Below, piece by piece: positions 25,186-35,523 of a DNA stretch of 64,000 nucleotides (position 1 is the first letter of the stretch; each line of letters opens with the position of its first letter). The DNA lies in contig NZ_KV440949.1 in assembly GCF_001636315.1 (NCBI RefSeq), positions 646,203 to 710,202 on the forward strand, given 5' to 3'. Below the pieces are notes generated by a model, which was given only the letters and a program-made list of their open reading frames with translations, made no database searches and was not told where the DNA came from. The DNA comes from Neobacillus mesonae. GTDB taxonomy: Bacteria; Bacillota; Bacilli; Bacillales; Cytobacillaceae. The position numbers and the translations under genes were made by a program.

Positions 25186-25202
25186 CACTATTAAAACTTT
25201 GA

Positions 25203-25455
25203 TTCGTTTTATGCAATGAGTAAGGCCAGTAAATGGGAAACGGCGAAAGAGAGTGAAGCTCAGCAGGCTGAAAGGCTTCACCGCCCTCTTGATCATTGAA
25301 CCTACCTTATGAGCATTTAGGCAAACCTAACGTATTTCGGCGTTAACGGAATCGAGTGAACCTCGGCAGGGAACAAGATTGCATGAGGTAAATGAAGGTG
25401 GTACCACGGAAGCTTAGACCTTTCGTCCTTTAAGGATGAAGGGTCTTTTTGTTTT
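25203..25455 (+). ncRNA. T-box riboswitch controlling proI (proline-type)
   Basis: Leader of about 250 nt with the Stem I elements (AGTGAAGCTCAGCAGG region), a likely specifier CCT in GAACCTACC (25299-25307) and the T-box sequence AAGGTGGTACCACGG (25395-25409), whose UGGU pairs with uncharged tRNA ends. A terminator hairpin follows (25416-25428 with 25434-25446) and a T run. CCU is a proline codon and the gene downstream makes proline, so the switch should read tRNA-Pro charging and open proI when proline is low. Confidence 0.9.
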
Positions 25456-25483
25456 TTTAAAAAAACTAAAAGGGGGATTTTCC

Positions 25484-26317
25484 ATGAAAAAAATGACAAT
25501 TATCGGCGGCGGTTCCATGGCTGAAGCGTTTATTTCAGGTATTTTAGAAAATGGGTTAGTAAATCGAAAAAACGTCTGGGTAACCAACCACTCTAACAAG
25601 GTAAGGCTGGATTATTTAGAAGAGCGTTACGGGATCAACGGGTCTTATGATTTAAATGAACTTTTTATAGATACTGATATTGTCATGCTGGCAATGAAAC
25701 CAAAGGATGCTGCGACGGCAATTGATAAAATCCGTAAATATTTAACAGAAGAAATGCTGATTGTTTCCGTGCTGGCCGGTGTTTCCATGAATACGATTGA
25801 AATGCTGGCCGGACGGCAGCTGGCAATTGCAAGGGCCATGCCAAATACATCCGCAGCAGTGGGAAAATCGGCAACAGCCATTGCGATAAACGAACGTGTC
25901 TCGGAAAGCCAGCTGGAAATGGCACGGAAGCTGTTCGAAACGGTCGGCCTGGCCGCCTTCGTCGAGGAGAGCCAGCTCGATGCCGTAACCGGACTTTCTG
26001 GGAGCGGCCCGGCCTATATATATTATTTGATTGAGGCAATGGAAAAGAGTGCAGTAGAAATCGGCCTGGAAAAACAGATAGCAAAACAGCTTATTGTGCA
26101 AACATTAATCGGTGCGGCGGAAATGGTCAAAAGCTCAGCAAAGCCGCCAGAACAGCTGCGCCGGGAAGTGACAAGTCCAGGCGGAACTACCGAAGCAGGG
26201 GTGCAAATCTTGGAAGCAAACGGAGTTCAGCAAGCTTTTATTTCCTGTATCAAAGCTGCCGCCACTCAGTCAAAAAAAATGGGCGATGCCTTATGTTCCC
26301 AGCTTAAAGTATATTAA
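25484..26317 (+). CDS. proI: Pyrroline-5-carboxylate reductase
   Basis: Last enzyme of proline synthesis, reducing 1-pyrroline-5-carboxylate with NAD(P)H. N-terminal Rossmann motif IIGGGSMAEAF, AMPNT, and the C-terminal P5CR signature region (TGLSGSGPAYIYYLIEAME, REVTSPGGTTEAGVQILE). ATG at 25484 after AAAGGGGG gives 277 residues. An upstream in-frame extension runs back into the T-box terminator and is not real. The T-box leader makes this the tRNA-Pro regulated proI (yqjO) paralogue. Confidence 0.95.
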   Translation: MKKMTIIGGGSMAEAFISGILENGLVNRKNVWVTNHSNKVRLDYLEERYGINGSYDLNELFIDTDIVMLAMKPKDAATAIDKIRKYLTEEMLIVSVLAGVSMNTIEMLAGRQLAIARAMPNTSAAVGKSATAIAINERVSESQLEMARKLFETVGLAAFVEESQLDAVTGLSGSGPAYIYYLIEAMEKSAVEIGLEKQIAKQLIVQTLIGAAEMVKSSAKPPEQLRREVTSPGGTTEAGVQILEANGVQQAFISCIKAAATQSKKMGDALCSQLKVY

Positions 26318-26392
26318 CAGGTGCCCCTTTCTGGTACTTTCTTTGCATCTTTCATATACTGAAGATAACATTTCAAAAAAGGATTTGGAAAG

Positions 26393-27547
26393 ATGGAAAT
26401 CATACTTACCGTGCTATTCGCCATTGGGATTCTTGTTTGGCTCGGATTTCTAGCGGATGCCCTTCTTGGCCTGCGGAATCTAGAAGCATTAGAAAAGGAA
26501 AAGAACTTAGAAACAGGTCCGTTATTATCTGTCATTGTGGCGGCACGCAATGAAGAAAAGCAAATAAAAGCAAGCATTCTGAGCCAGCTGAAGCAAACCT
26601 ATCAAAATGTGGAATGGATTCTCGTAAACGACCGGTCCACTGACCAAACAGGAGCTATTATGGACAAATTGGCGGAGCTAGACGCACGAATATCCGTCAT
26701 CCATATTGAAACCTTACCGGAAGGCTGGCTCGGAAAAAATCACGCCTTATATACTGGAGCTCTTGAGGCATCTGGAAAATGGCTGTTGTTTACGGATGCG
26801 GATGTTAAATATGAACCGCAAGCTTTCACCAAAGCGCTGCATTACTTTGAAAGGCACCAGCTGGATCATTTAACCGCTGCCCCAAACCTTAACGCTAAAA
26901 GCTTTTGGCTTAAAACATTTGTGGCCTTTTTTCTCTTTGGGTTTTCTTTTTATAAGCGTCCGTGGATGGCCAATAACCCAAAATCGAAAATCGGCACCGG
27001 CATTGGGGCTTTCAATCTTTTACGAAAGTCAGCTTATGAGGCATTTGGCACCCATGAAAAAATAAAAATGCGCCCCGATGACGATTTGCAGCTCGGCATG
27101 AAACTAAAAAAAGCCGGTTACAGGCAGCGAATTGTTACGGCATTGCCGTTAATAGAAGTAGAGTGGTATGGAAGCCTAAAGGAGGCATTTGTCGGTTTAG
27201 AGAAAAATACATTTGCCGGGTTAAATTACCGAATCAGCATGGTGTTTATCGCAATATTTGGTGTGTTCACCACCAATGTCCTGCCGTTTATTGCTGTTTT
27301 TTCAGACAATAAAATAATTGCCCTGCTGAGCTTAGGAAATATCGTGTTAAGCGGGATTCATTACTTTTTCATCATCAAACGAATGACCGTCTTCTCCCCT
27401 GCTATGTTTCTCGTACTACCGATTACCGCATTGTTGTTTATTTATTCGATTATCCGGGCAAGCTTTTTGACATTTAAGCGCGGCGGGATTGTCTGGCGGG
27501 GAACCACCTATCGTCTAAGTGAACTAAGAGAAAAAGATAGAGCATAG
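26393..27547 (+). CDS. Membrane glycosyltransferase family 2
   Basis: A 384-residue GT-A enzyme with an N-terminal membrane segment (1-25), donor-binding SVIVAARNEEKQI, VNDRST, the metal DxD-like TDADV, and MRPDDDLQLGMKLKKAGYR, then three C-terminal membrane segments (about 275-365). The architecture resembles the carotenoid or hopanoid pathway glycosyltransferases (CrtQ/HpnB-like). Acceptor and sugar are unknown. It stands alone between proI and namA and is not part of the B. subtilis gene order as I know it. Confidence 0.85.
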   Translation: MEIILTVLFAIGILVWLGFLADALLGLRNLEALEKEKNLETGPLLSVIVAARNEEKQIKASILSQLKQTYQNVEWILVNDRSTDQTGAIMDKLAELDARISVIHIETLPEGWLGKNHALYTGALEASGKWLLFTDADVKYEPQAFTKALHYFERHQLDHLTAAPNLNAKSFWLKTFVAFFLFGFSFYKRPWMANNPKSKIGTGIGAFNLLRKSAYEAFGTHEKIKMRPDDDLQLGMKLKKAGYRQRIVTALPLIEVEWYGSLKEAFVGLEKNTFAGLNYRISMVFIAIFGVFTTNVLPFIAVFSDNKIIALLSLGNIVLSGIHYFFIIKRMTVFSPAMFLVLPITALLFIYSIIRASFLTFKRGGIVWRGTTYRLSELREKDRA

Positions 27548-27613
27548 ATTGCACATGATTTCGTATGTCTTTGCTATACTAAAAGTGGAAAATTTTGAAG
27601 GAGGTTTTTGAGA

Positions 27614-28630
27614 ATGACAGTAAAATTATTTTCCCCTTATAGTATTAAGGGTGTCACAATGAAAAACCGAATTGTCATGTCACCAATGTGCATGTACTCA
27701 AGCCACAACGAAGATGGGCATGTGCAAAATTGGCATCGTACACACTACACGTCTAGAGCAGTCGGACAAGTGGGACTCATTATTGTTGAAGCAACCGCGG
27801 TTACACCACAGGGGCGAATCTCACCGCAGGATTTGGGGATTTGGAGCGATGAACATGTTAAAGGGCTCCAAGAGCTTGTTGAACTTGCAAAAGAACATGG
27901 CGCTAAAATGGGCATTCAACTGGCCCACGCCGGCCGGAAAGCCGAGTTAGAGGGGGAAATTATTGCCCCATCAGCCCTCGCTTTTAACGAAAAATCAAAA
28001 ACCCCAAAGGAAATGACGAAAGCAGATATTGAACAAACTGTTGAAGCATTTAAAAAAGGTGCGGAGCGGGCGAAGAAAGCTGGCTTTGATGTGATTGAGC
28101 TTCACGGCGCACATGGGTACTTGCTTAACGAATTCCTGTCTCCACTATCGAATAAAAGAACGGATGAATATGGGGGAAATGCTGAAAACCGCTATCGCAT
28201 TCTTCGGGAAGTGATTGATGCGGTGAAAACCGTTTGGGACGGTCCGTTGTTTGTCCGCGTTTCCGCGAATGATTACCATGAAGACGGGTTAACACCAGAA
28301 GATTACATATTATTTGCCAAGTGGATGAAGGAGCAGGGTGTTGATTTAATTGATGTCAGCTCCGGTGCCGTTGTCCCGGCACGCATTAATGTATATCCAG
28401 GCTATCAAGTGCCGTTTTCCGAAACAATTAAGCATGGCGCCGGAATCGATACCGGTGCGGTTGGCCTAATCACCACTCCTATTCAGGCGGAGGAAATTTT
28501 ACAAAATGATCGCGCAGACTTAGTCTTTTTAGCTCGTGAATTACTGCGCGACCCGTACTGGCCGCGGACTGCCGCGAAAGAGCTTGGTGTTGAAATGGAA
28601 GCACCAAAGCAGTACCAGCGCGGATGGTAA
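27614..28630 (+). CDS. namA: NADPH dehydrogenase NamA (old yellow enzyme YqjM)
   Basis: FMN flavoprotein that reduces activated C=C bonds of enals, enones and nitro-compounds, part of the electrophile/oxidative stress response. The YqjM-class features are present: SPMCMYSS with the FMN-tuning Cys, [11 protein letters not shown], the substrate His pair in ELHGAHGYL, and the C-terminal arginine finger near QRGW. ATG at 27614 with GGAGG nine nt upstream gives 338 residues; the upstream TTG is ignored. Confidence 0.95.
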   Translation: MTVKLFSPYSIKGVTMKNRIVMSPMCMYSSHNEDGHVQNWHRTHYTSRAVGQVGLIIVEATAVTPQGRISPQDLGIWSDEHVKGLQELVELAKEHGAKMGIQLAHAGRKAELEGEIIAPSALAFNEKSKTPKEMTKADIEQTVEAFKKGAERAKKAGFDVIELHGAHGYLLNEFLSPLSNKRTDEYGGNAENRYRILREVIDAVKTVWDGPLFVRVSANDYHEDGLTPEDYILFAKWMKEQGVDLIDVSSGAVVPARINVYPGYQVPFSETIKHGAGIDTGAVGLITTPIQAEEILQNDRADLVFLARELLRDPYWPRTAAKELGVEMEAPKQYQRGW

Positions 28631-28639
28631 TTAGTTTAA

Positions 28640-28677
28640 AACAAAAGGGTCTCAGAACTATATGAGACCCTTTTGTT
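28640..28677. terminator. Strong bidirectional terminator between namA and rnz
   Basis: Fifteen-nt perfect arms (28640-28654, 28663-28677) with A and T tracts, between convergent genes. Confidence 0.85.
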
Positions 28678-28726
28678 ATTAAAGACATTTTTCGAGGGAC
28701 GCACCCCATTCTGTCCTTAGGCATAC

Positions 28727-29650
28727 CTATCTATATGGAATTGTAATTTCCTTAAAATCCTCGGCTATTTCGGTATTCTCGAATATTTCCTGTGCTTCGG
28801 CCGCTAATTCCAGCCATGCCGCCCGGTCATACCGCGAGCTAATATGAGTCAAACATAATTGCTTACATCCGGCCTTTTTCGCAATCTCTGCCGCCTGGTG
28901 GGTTGTCGAATGAAAGTAATCAGAAGCAAGCTTCTCCTCTCCCTTCGAGAAGGTGGCCTCATGAATTAACAGGTCCGCATCCTTCGCCAGCGAAACCGCG
29001 TTCTCACAAAACCTGGTATCTCCTAGAATTGTTACAATCCTCCCTTTTTGTGCAGGTCCTAAAAACTCCTCCGGTTCAATCACCCGGCCATCTTCCAACG
29101 TAACTGTTTCACCGTTCTTTATCTTTCGAAAAATTGGTCCCGGCTGCACCCCCGCCTCCATCAGCTTATCAGCCAGCAATGTGCCTGGTCTGTCTTTCTC
29201 TACAACCCGATAACCAAAAGAGGTGATGCCATGATCCAAAATTTTCGCCTCTACCAAAAATTGCTCATCCTCAAAAATCACACCCTCGTCAATTTCTGCT
29301 ACCGTTAACGGATATTTCAAATACGTCTGGCTGATTGACAGACTTACCTGCAGAAATTCTTTAATCCCTTTTGGTCCATATACGGTAACCTCTGTATCTC
29401 CGCCTTGAAACGAGCGGCTTGATAATAATCCGGGAAGACCATATATATGGTCGCCATGAAGATGGGTGATAAAAATTTTTTCAATCCGCCTCGGTTTGAT
29501 TGATGTATGTAAAATTTGATGCTGCGTAGCTTCGCCCGCATCAAACAGCCAAATCGCCCCGCGCTCCTCCAGCAGCTTAAGCGCGATTGATGTCACATTG
29601 CGAAGTTTCGCCGGCATCCCGGCGCCTGTCCCTAAGAAAAATATATCCAA
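28727..29650 (-). CDS. rnz: Ribonuclease Z
   Basis: tRNA 3'-processing endonuclease of the MBL fold that cuts CCA-less tRNA precursors after the discriminator base. [17 protein letters not shown] start, metal motif [13 protein letters not shown] (HxHxDH), the exosite arm (residues about 150-200, with [11 protein letters not shown]) and GDTR, HEATF and LTHISSRY motifs. Start is TTG at 29650, eight nt after GGAGG, giving the 307-residue form that begins like B. subtilis RNase Z. A 28-residue upstream extension lacks support. Divergent from zwf. Confidence 0.95.
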   Translation of the reverse strand: MDIFFLGTGAGMPAKLRNVTSIALKLLEERGAIWLFDAGEATQHQILHTSIKPRRIEKIFITHLHGDHIYGLPGLLSSRSFQGGDTEVTVYGPKGIKEFLQVSLSISQTYLKYPLTVAEIDEGVIFEDEQFLVEAKILDHGITSFGYRVVEKDRPGTLLADKLMEAGVQPGPIFRKIKNGETVTLEDGRVIEPEEFLGPAQKGRIVTILGDTRFCENAVSLAKDADLLIHEATFSKGEEKLASDYFHSTTHQAAEIAKKAGCKQLCLTHISSRYDRAAWLELAAEAQEIFENTEIAEDFKEITIPYR

Positions 29651-29847
29651 CAACAAAACCTCCGATCCCAAATATCCAATATGGATAATATAGCACAAAT
29701 GCCCTTTAATTGCCCAAAATCCTTGTTCGTTCAAGTAATTTCATACATGCAAATCAATATATTTGAGAAATCTAAGAGAAACAGATACTATTATTTTTGG
29801 TCATAAATACATAGCGGGTAAGCTGCAAGAAGAGAGGTAACGAAATC

Positions 29848-31344
29848 GTGGAACAAAACATGGCTTCATTGATTATGATTTTCGGGGCAACAGGTGATTT
29901 GGCAAAACGAAAGCTATTCCCTTCCCTTTACCGATTATTTGAACGCGGCAAATTATCAGAACGGTTTGCAGTTATTGGAGTGGGCCGAAGAACCCTTTCA
30001 AATGATGAGTTTCAAAAATCTGTAAAAGAATCGGTCTCAGCTGCGTTAGGCGAAAAGCAAGACATTGAACAATTCGTTAACCATTTTTACTACCAATCAC
30101 ATGATGTTGCTGATTCAAGTTCATATGCAGCTTTAAGAAAGCTGGCGGACGAAATTGATGAACATTACCAGCTAGACGGCAACCGGATTTTCTATCTGGC
30201 AATGGCTCCGGAATTCTTCGGTCCGATTGCTTTGCATTTGAAATCAGATGGATTAACAGATGTAAAAGGCTATAAGCGCCTTGTTATTGAAAAACCGTTC
30301 GGTCATGACTTAGAATCGGCAAAGGAATTAAATAAACAAATTCGAACTGCCTTTTCCGAAGAAGAAATTTATCGGATTGACCATTATTTAGGAAAAGAAA
30401 TGGTCCGAAATATTGAGGTCATCCGCTTTGCTAATGCGATTTTTGAACCACTTTGGAATAACCGCTACATTTCTAATATTCAGGTTACATCCAGTGAAAG
30501 CCTAGGGGTTGAAGAACGTGGACGTTATTATGAATCAAGCGGTGCGCTTCGCGACATGCTGCAAAACCATATGCTGCAAATGGTGGCGCTATTGGCGATG
30601 GAACCGCCAATCAGCCTGACAACCGATGAAATCCGCTCCGAAAAAGTCCGTGTATTCCGTTCACTAAGGACCATCAAGGGTGAAGAGGTAAAAAATTATT
30701 TTGTCCGCGGCCAATATGATGCCGGTACCATTAACGGGAATCAAGTTCCGAAATACCGCGACGAGCCAATGGTGGATCAAGAATCTAATACGGAAACGTT
30801 TGTGGCCGGAAAAGTCATGATTGATAACTTCCGCTGGGCCGGTGTTCCATTTTATATCCGAACAGGAAAAAGAATGGAAACCAAGTCAACGAAAATTGTT
30901 ATTCAGTTCAAGGATATTCCGATGAATTTATATTATCAGCCGGAAAAAATGCTGAATCCAAACCTGTTAGTGATTCACATTCAGCCGGAAGAAGGCATTA
31001 CCCTGCACTTGAATGCTAAGCATGCAGGAGGCCATCTTGATGCCCAAACGGTAAAGCTAAGCTTTTCTAATACGGGAACAAACGCCATGAATACACCGGA
31101 AGGATATGAAAAGCTTCTTTACGACTGTATGCGCGGCGATGCGACGAATTTCACTCATTGGGACGAGGTTGCTTATTCGTGGGCATTTGTTGATAAGATC
31201 TCAAATGTATGGGCCAATGAAAAGGCTGACTTTCCAAACTATGCTTCCGGTACAATGGGCCCGGAAGCAGCCGACAAACTCTTGGAAAAAGACGGCTTTT
31301 TCTGGTGGCCGGTAGCTGACCTAGACGTCGATACTTGTAAATAA
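29848..31344 (+). CDS. zwf: Glucose-6-phosphate 1-dehydrogenase
   Basis: First step of the oxidative pentose phosphate pathway, making NADPH. N-terminal nucleotide motif GATGDLAKRKLFPSLY, substrate and catalytic signature YRIDHYLGKEMV (His-Tyr-x-Gly-Lys), and IRTGKRM. 498 residues, GTG start at 29848 behind AGAGAGG. In B. subtilis the decarboxylating gndA lies alongside; here a polY1 gene follows convergently and gnd is not in the window. Confidence 0.96.
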   Translation: MEQNMASLIMIFGATGDLAKRKLFPSLYRLFERGKLSERFAVIGVGRRTLSNDEFQKSVKESVSAALGEKQDIEQFVNHFYYQSHDVADSSSYAALRKLADEIDEHYQLDGNRIFYLAMAPEFFGPIALHLKSDGLTDVKGYKRLVIEKPFGHDLESAKELNKQIRTAFSEEEIYRIDHYLGKEMVRNIEVIRFANAIFEPLWNNRYISNIQVTSSESLGVEERGRYYESSGALRDMLQNHMLQMVALLAMEPPISLTTDEIRSEKVRVFRSLRTIKGEEVKNYFVRGQYDAGTINGNQVPKYRDEPMVDQESNTETFVAGKVMIDNFRWAGVPFYIRTGKRMETKSTKIVIQFKDIPMNLYYQPEKMLNPNLLVIHIQPEEGITLHLNAKHAGGHLDAQTVKLSFSNTGTNAMNTPEGYEKLLYDCMRGDATNFTHWDEVAYSWAFVDKISNVWANEKADFPNYASGTMGPEAADKLLEKDGFFWWPVADLDVDTCK

Positions 31345-31361
31345 GAAAATCTAACACAACT

Positions 31362-31407
31362 ATAAAAGCTCCACATGCTAAGAAAATTAGGCAAGTGGAG
31401 CTTTTAT
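31362..31407. terminator. Bidirectional terminator between zwf and polY1
   Basis: Thirteen-nt perfect arms (31362-31374, 31395-31407), 20-nt loop, between convergent genes. Confidence 0.75.
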
Positions 31408-32681
31408 TCTGGTTCCTCATCTTGATGCGGCAACGAACGAAGAAAATCTTTATTAAAGCTTGTGGCGGTTCCAATATCATGTTTCGGGTCAACCTTATGG
31501 GACCCGGCACTTTCGATAATATGTTTCCCGAACTTTTCACGTAAGCTTGAAAGTGTATGAAGCAACGGCTCTTTTTTCGCGTCTTTTTCATAGGAGAATA
31601 AATCCAATTGCTTATACGCTTGATCTACCTCTACTAAGTCATATCCGGTGATCCCTAATAATCGGATCGGGTCTCCATTCCAATGCTTTAGAAATAGCTG
31701 TTTGGCAATTTGAGCAATATCGTCTTTATGATAAATGGGATTAGCGAGCTTTTTGCTTCTTGTAATCGTTTTTCGATCCTTAAAACGGATGGTAATGCCT
31801 AATACAGCTGCTAAAACATTTTTTCGTTTCAGCCTGATGGACACTGTTTCCGCCAGTGATTCCAGTACATGGAACAGTTCTTGCTGATTGCTGATATCCC
31901 TTGGAAGAGTAGTGGAATTCCCGATACTTTTAAATTCCTCAATTGCCTCCGGGTCGACAGGACGTTTGTCAAAACCATTAGCCCGCTCTTTCAAGCGAAT
32001 TCCATTAATGCCAAGCAGGCTTTTTAGCTGCAGCTCATTTGCTTTCGCTAAATCCCCAATGGTGTGAATCCCGATGGTTTTGAGCTTCTCTGCTGTTTTT
32101 TTACCAACCCCATGCATTTCATTGGCTTGCAGCGGCCAGAGGGCCGCAGGAATATCACGCTTGCGAAGGATTGTAATCCCGAGCGGTTTTTTCATATCAG
32201 AAGCCGTTTTAGCTAAAAATTTATTCGGGGCTATTCCGATACTGCAGGGTAAGTCAAGCTGTTTGAGAATTCTATTTTGAATACTTTCGGCAATCTCGAT
32301 GGGAGTACCCAGTTCAAAGCTTTCAGTAATATCCATATAGCCCTCATCAATAGAAACAGGTTCCACCAGGGAGGTATATTGCCTTAATATTTCAAACATG
32401 CCAATGGATGCAGCCCGATAACGCTCAAAGTTCGGCTTTTTGACAATCAGCTGAGGGCACAGTTTTTTCGCTTCCCACAGGGGCATGGTCGTTTTTACAC
32501 CAAATTTTCTCGCCTCATAGCTGCAGGTAACAATAATCCCTCTCCGCTCCTCAACATTTCCGGCAATCGCCAGCGGCTTTCCCTTAAGAGTGGGATCATA
32601 GGCCATTTCTACCGAGGCATAGAAGCTATTCATATCAACATGTAAAATGACTCGTCCGTTTTTTGGATACATCTCTTTCAT
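31404..32681 (-). CDS. polY1: DNA polymerase IV (Y family, PolY1)
   Basis: Translesion polymerase of the DinB branch, 425 residues. Catalytic acids in LHVDMNSFYASVE and SIDEGYMDI, steric and binding loop CSYEARKFGVKTTMPL, thumb helix-hairpin-helix HGVGKKTAEKLKTIGIHTIGDLA, little finger domain, and clamp-binding QLDLF at about residue 372. The C-terminal tail beyond the clamp motif (about 50 residues) is typical of Bacillus YqjH. No LexA-type box is evident upstream, unlike the other Y polymerase here, so it is probably constitutive. The start may be this ATG or the one at codon 4. Confidence 0.94.
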   Translation of the reverse strand: MKEMYPKNGRVILHVDMNSFYASVEMAYDPTLKGKPLAIAGNVEERRGIIVTCSYEARKFGVKTTMPLWEAKKLCPQLIVKKPNFERYRAASIGMFEILRQYTSLVEPVSIDEGYMDITESFELGTPIEIAESIQNRILKQLDLPCSIGIAPNKFLAKTASDMKKPLGITILRKRDIPAALWPLQANEMHGVGKKTAEKLKTIGIHTIGDLAKANELQLKSLLGINGIRLKERANGFDKRPVDPEAIEEFKSIGNSTTLPRDISNQQELFHVLESLAETVSIRLKRKNVLAAVLGITIRFKDRKTITRSKKLANPIYHKDDIAQIAKQLFLKHWNGDPIRLLGITGYDLVEVDQAYKQLDLFSYEKDAKKEPLLHTLSSLREKFGKHIIESAGSHKVDPKHDIGTATSFNKDFLRSLPHQDEEPE

Positions 32682-32726
32682 GCAGACACATCCTTTTAAA
32701 TCATTCTTGCCTTTATATTATAGCAA

Positions 32727-32758
32727 AAAGGAGAGCCTAACGTACCAGGCTCTCCTTT
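32727..32758 (-). terminator. Terminator of yqjE
   Basis: Twelve-nt perfect arms (32727-32738, 32747-32758), eight-nt loop, T-rich tail on the minus strand. Confidence 0.85.
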
Positions 32759-32765
32759 AATGAAA

Positions 32766-33887
32766 TTATTGGTTTGTTACTTCATCGATAATTGCCAGGG
32801 TCATTTCCGCCAGCTTGTATAGTTCCTCAAGCGGCATGCGCTCATTAGTTGTATGGATTTCCTCATAGCCGACAGCAAGGTTAACGGTCGGAATACCGAA
32901 GCCATTAAAGACATTGGCGTCGCTGCCGCCGCCGCTATGCTGCAGTTCACAGCTGCGGTTAATTTTTGCTGCTGCTTTCTTAGCAATTTCTACAACCTGG
33001 TCGCCTTCGTCAAACTTAAACCCAGGATACATGACTTCTACATCCACTTCCGCTCTGCCTCCCATATCTGCAGCAACAGATTCGAATGCTTCTTTCATCT
33101 TGGCTACCTGTGCTTCCATTTTTTCAGGGATCAGCGAACGTGCCTCTGCTAGAATATCAACGCGGTCGCAAACGATATTGGTCGCCTGTCCGCCTTCAAA
33201 ACGGCCGATGTTTGCTGTTGTTTCATGATCAATTCGACCAAGCGGCATTTTCGCAATTGATTTTGCCGCAATCGTGATGGCTGAAACGCCTTTTTCCGGT
33301 GCCACACCAGCATGAGCTGTTTTACCGTAAATAGCAGCCTTTACTTTTGCCTGTGTTGGCGCGGCCACAACGACATTACCAACTAAGCCGTCGCTATCAA
33401 GGGCATAGCCATATTTCGCTTTTAATAATGCCGGATCTAATGCTTTTGCCCCATGAAGACCTGATTCCTCTCCGACAGAGATGACGAATTGAATCAACCC
33501 GTGTGGAAGATTGTTTTCTTTTAATAAACGGATGGTTTCAAGCATGACTGCGATACCGGTTTTATCATCGGCACCAAGGATGGTTGTACCGTCAGTAACA
33601 ACATAGCCGTCTTTAATTGAAGGTTTAACTCCTTTCGCAGGCGTTACCGTATCCATATGACAGGAAAAATAAATCGGGTCGACACCATCTTTTGTTGCTG
33701 GGAGTGTACATACTAAGTTCCCCGCGCCGTGCCCTGTTACTGAGGTTGTATCGTCTTCAAATACTTCAAGACCTAAATCCGTAAATTTTTGTTTTAACAC
33801 CTTGGCAATTTCTGTCTCAAATTTTGTTTCCGAATCAATTTGGACAAGCTCTAAAAATTCATTTAACAGGCGTTCTTGATTCACCAT
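32766..33887 (-). CDS. yqjE: M20 family metallopeptidase, PepT-like (YqjE)
   Basis: Zinc aminopeptidase or deacylase of the M20/M42-like tripeptidase T group, 373 residues. Metal ligands and catalytic acids appear in FSCHMDTV, LGADDKTG, SVGEESGL, YALDSD and the C-terminal EEIHTTNERM. A dimerisation domain (about residues 180-290, with KTAHAGVAPEKG) separates the two halves of the catalytic domain. The exact substrate is unknown. ATG 33887 follows GAGGGG. Gene order with yqjD matches B. subtilis. Confidence 0.92.
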   Translation of the reverse strand: MVNQERLLNEFLELVQIDSETKFETEIAKVLKQKFTDLGLEVFEDDTTSVTGHGAGNLVCTLPATKDGVDPIYFSCHMDTVTPAKGVKPSIKDGYVVTDGTTILGADDKTGIAVMLETIRLLKENNLPHGLIQFVISVGEESGLHGAKALDPALLKAKYGYALDSDGLVGNVVVAAPTQAKVKAAIYGKTAHAGVAPEKGVSAITIAAKSIAKMPLGRIDHETTANIGRFEGGQATNIVCDRVDILAEARSLIPEKMEAQVAKMKEAFESVAADMGGRAEVDVEVMYPGFKFDEGDQVVEIAKKAAAKINRSCELQHSGGGSDANVFNGFGIPTVNLAVGYEEIHTTNERMPLEELYKLAEMTLAIIDEVTNQ

Positions 33888-33970
33888 TAGTTGACCCCTC
33901 CATTTATGTACTCACTATATCAGTATACCTTTTCGATTTCACCGCTTCAAATGACAGGTATCCAATAAAT

Positions 33971-35518
33971 TTATAACGGGATATTTCCATGTTTTTTGTA
34001 TGGCCTTAATTCTTTCTTATTGCGCAACATTTCCAATGCTTGAATAATTTTTATTCTAGTTTCGCGTGGATCAATGACATCATCGACCATGCCCCTTGAG
34101 GCTGCTACGTACGGATTCGCAAATTTATCACGATATTCCTCAATTTTCTGCTGTCTTGTCCGCTCTGGGTTCTCGCTGTTTTGAATTTCCTTAGCAAATA
34201 TAATATTTGCTGCCCCCTGCGGTCCCATTACCGCGATTTCCGCATTCGGCCAAGCGAATACGAGATCAGCCCCAATTGATTTACTATTTAAGGCTACATA
34301 CGCACCACCATAAGCTTTTCGTAAAATAACTGTCAGTTTCGGAACGGTTGCTTCGGAATAGGCATATAATATTTTTGCTCCGTGGCGGATAATCCCGCCA
34401 TGCTCCTGCTTAACTCCCGGGAAAAATCCGGTTACATCCTCGAAGGTTATAATCGGAATATTAAAAGAATCACAAGTACGAATAAACCGCGCTGCTTTAT
34501 CAGAGGAATCAATATCTAAACCGCCTGCCATCACTTTCGGCTGATTGCAAACTAAACCCACCGTCTCCCCTTTGATTCGGGCAAAGCCTACAACAATATT
34601 TTTCGCAAAATCTTTGTGAATCTCCATAAACGACTCGCGGTCTACCACCTGCTCAATGACGTTTCGGACATCATATGGCCGGACAGCATCAAAGGGAATC
34701 ACATCGGTTAAATCCGGACGATAATCACCTGACTCCTCCACAGCAGCCAATGGCGGCATTTCTTGATTGTTCTGCGGCAAATAACTTAACAGCCGGCGAA
34801 CCTGCTTCAGCACCTGTTCTTCCGTTGCCCCGCTGAAATGTGCGTTGCCGCTGATTGTATTATGTACATTTGCTCCGCCAAGATCTTCAGCAGAGATTTT
34901 CTCGCCGGTGACGGTCTCAATTACCTTTGGACCGGTAATAAACATTTGACTCGTTTTTTCCACCATGAATACAAAATCCGTAATTGCCGGAGAGTAAACC
35001 GCTCCGCCGGCACATGGTCCCATAATGACGGAGATTTGTGGAATTACCCCTGAATAAATTGAGTTGCGATAGAAGATATGTCCATACCCATCTAAGGAAA
35101 CGACACCTTCCTGAATACGTGCGCCTCCTGAGTCATTTAAGCCGACAAAAGGTGTCCCGTTTTTTGCGGCTAAATCCATAACGGCAGCAATTTTTTTCGC
35201 ATGCATTTCCCCCAGGGCACCGCCGAATACTGTAAAGTCTTGAGAAAATAAATAAATCGGGCGGCCGTTCACCTTACCGTAACCAGTCACAACCCCTTCG
35301 CCGGGACCTTTTTGTTCATCCATGCCAAAATCAGTTGTTCGATGCTCAATAAACGGATTCAATTCGACAAAGGTACCTTTATCTACTAACAGCTCAATCC
35401 GTTCCCGAGCGGTTAATTTCCCCTTTTCATGCTGTTTTTCGATGCGTTCGTCCCCGCCGCCAAGCTCTACCTCTCTACGTTTATCATATAGTTCATTAAT
35501 TTTCTCATAGATGTCCAT
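33971..35518 (-). CDS. yqjD: Acyl-CoA carboxyltransferase subunit (propionyl/methylmalonyl-CoA type, YqjD)
   Basis: Carboxyltransferase of 515 residues that moves CO2 between biotin and a short acyl-CoA. Crotonase-like N- and C-halves are visible: GALGEMHAKKIAAVMDLA, NDSGGARIQEGVVSLDGYG, GPCAGGAVYSPAITDF in the first, and GFFPGVKQEHGGIIRHGAKILYAY and AYGGAYVALNSK in the second. It lies 5 nt after the epimerase gene, which fits propionyl-CoA to methylmalonyl-CoA conversion. No biotin carboxylase or biotin carrier gene is adjacent, so direction (carboxylase or decarboxylase) cannot be decided here. Confidence 0.93.
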   Translation of the reverse strand: MDIYEKINELYDKRREVELGGGDERIEKQHEKGKLTARERIELLVDKGTFVELNPFIEHRTTDFGMDEQKGPGEGVVTGYGKVNGRPIYLFSQDFTVFGGALGEMHAKKIAAVMDLAAKNGTPFVGLNDSGGARIQEGVVSLDGYGHIFYRNSIYSGVIPQISVIMGPCAGGAVYSPAITDFVFMVEKTSQMFITGPKVIETVTGEKISAEDLGGANVHNTISGNAHFSGATEEQVLKQVRRLLSYLPQNNQEMPPLAAVEESGDYRPDLTDVIPFDAVRPYDVRNVIEQVVDRESFMEIHKDFAKNIVVGFARIKGETVGLVCNQPKVMAGGLDIDSSDKAARFIRTCDSFNIPIITFEDVTGFFPGVKQEHGGIIRHGAKILYAYSEATVPKLTVILRKAYGGAYVALNSKSIGADLVFAWPNAEIAVMGPQGAANIIFAKEIQNSENPERTRQQKIEEYRDKFANPYVAASRGMVDDVIDPRETRIKIIQALEMLRNKKELRPYKKHGNIPL

Positions 35519-35523
35519 TCCGA

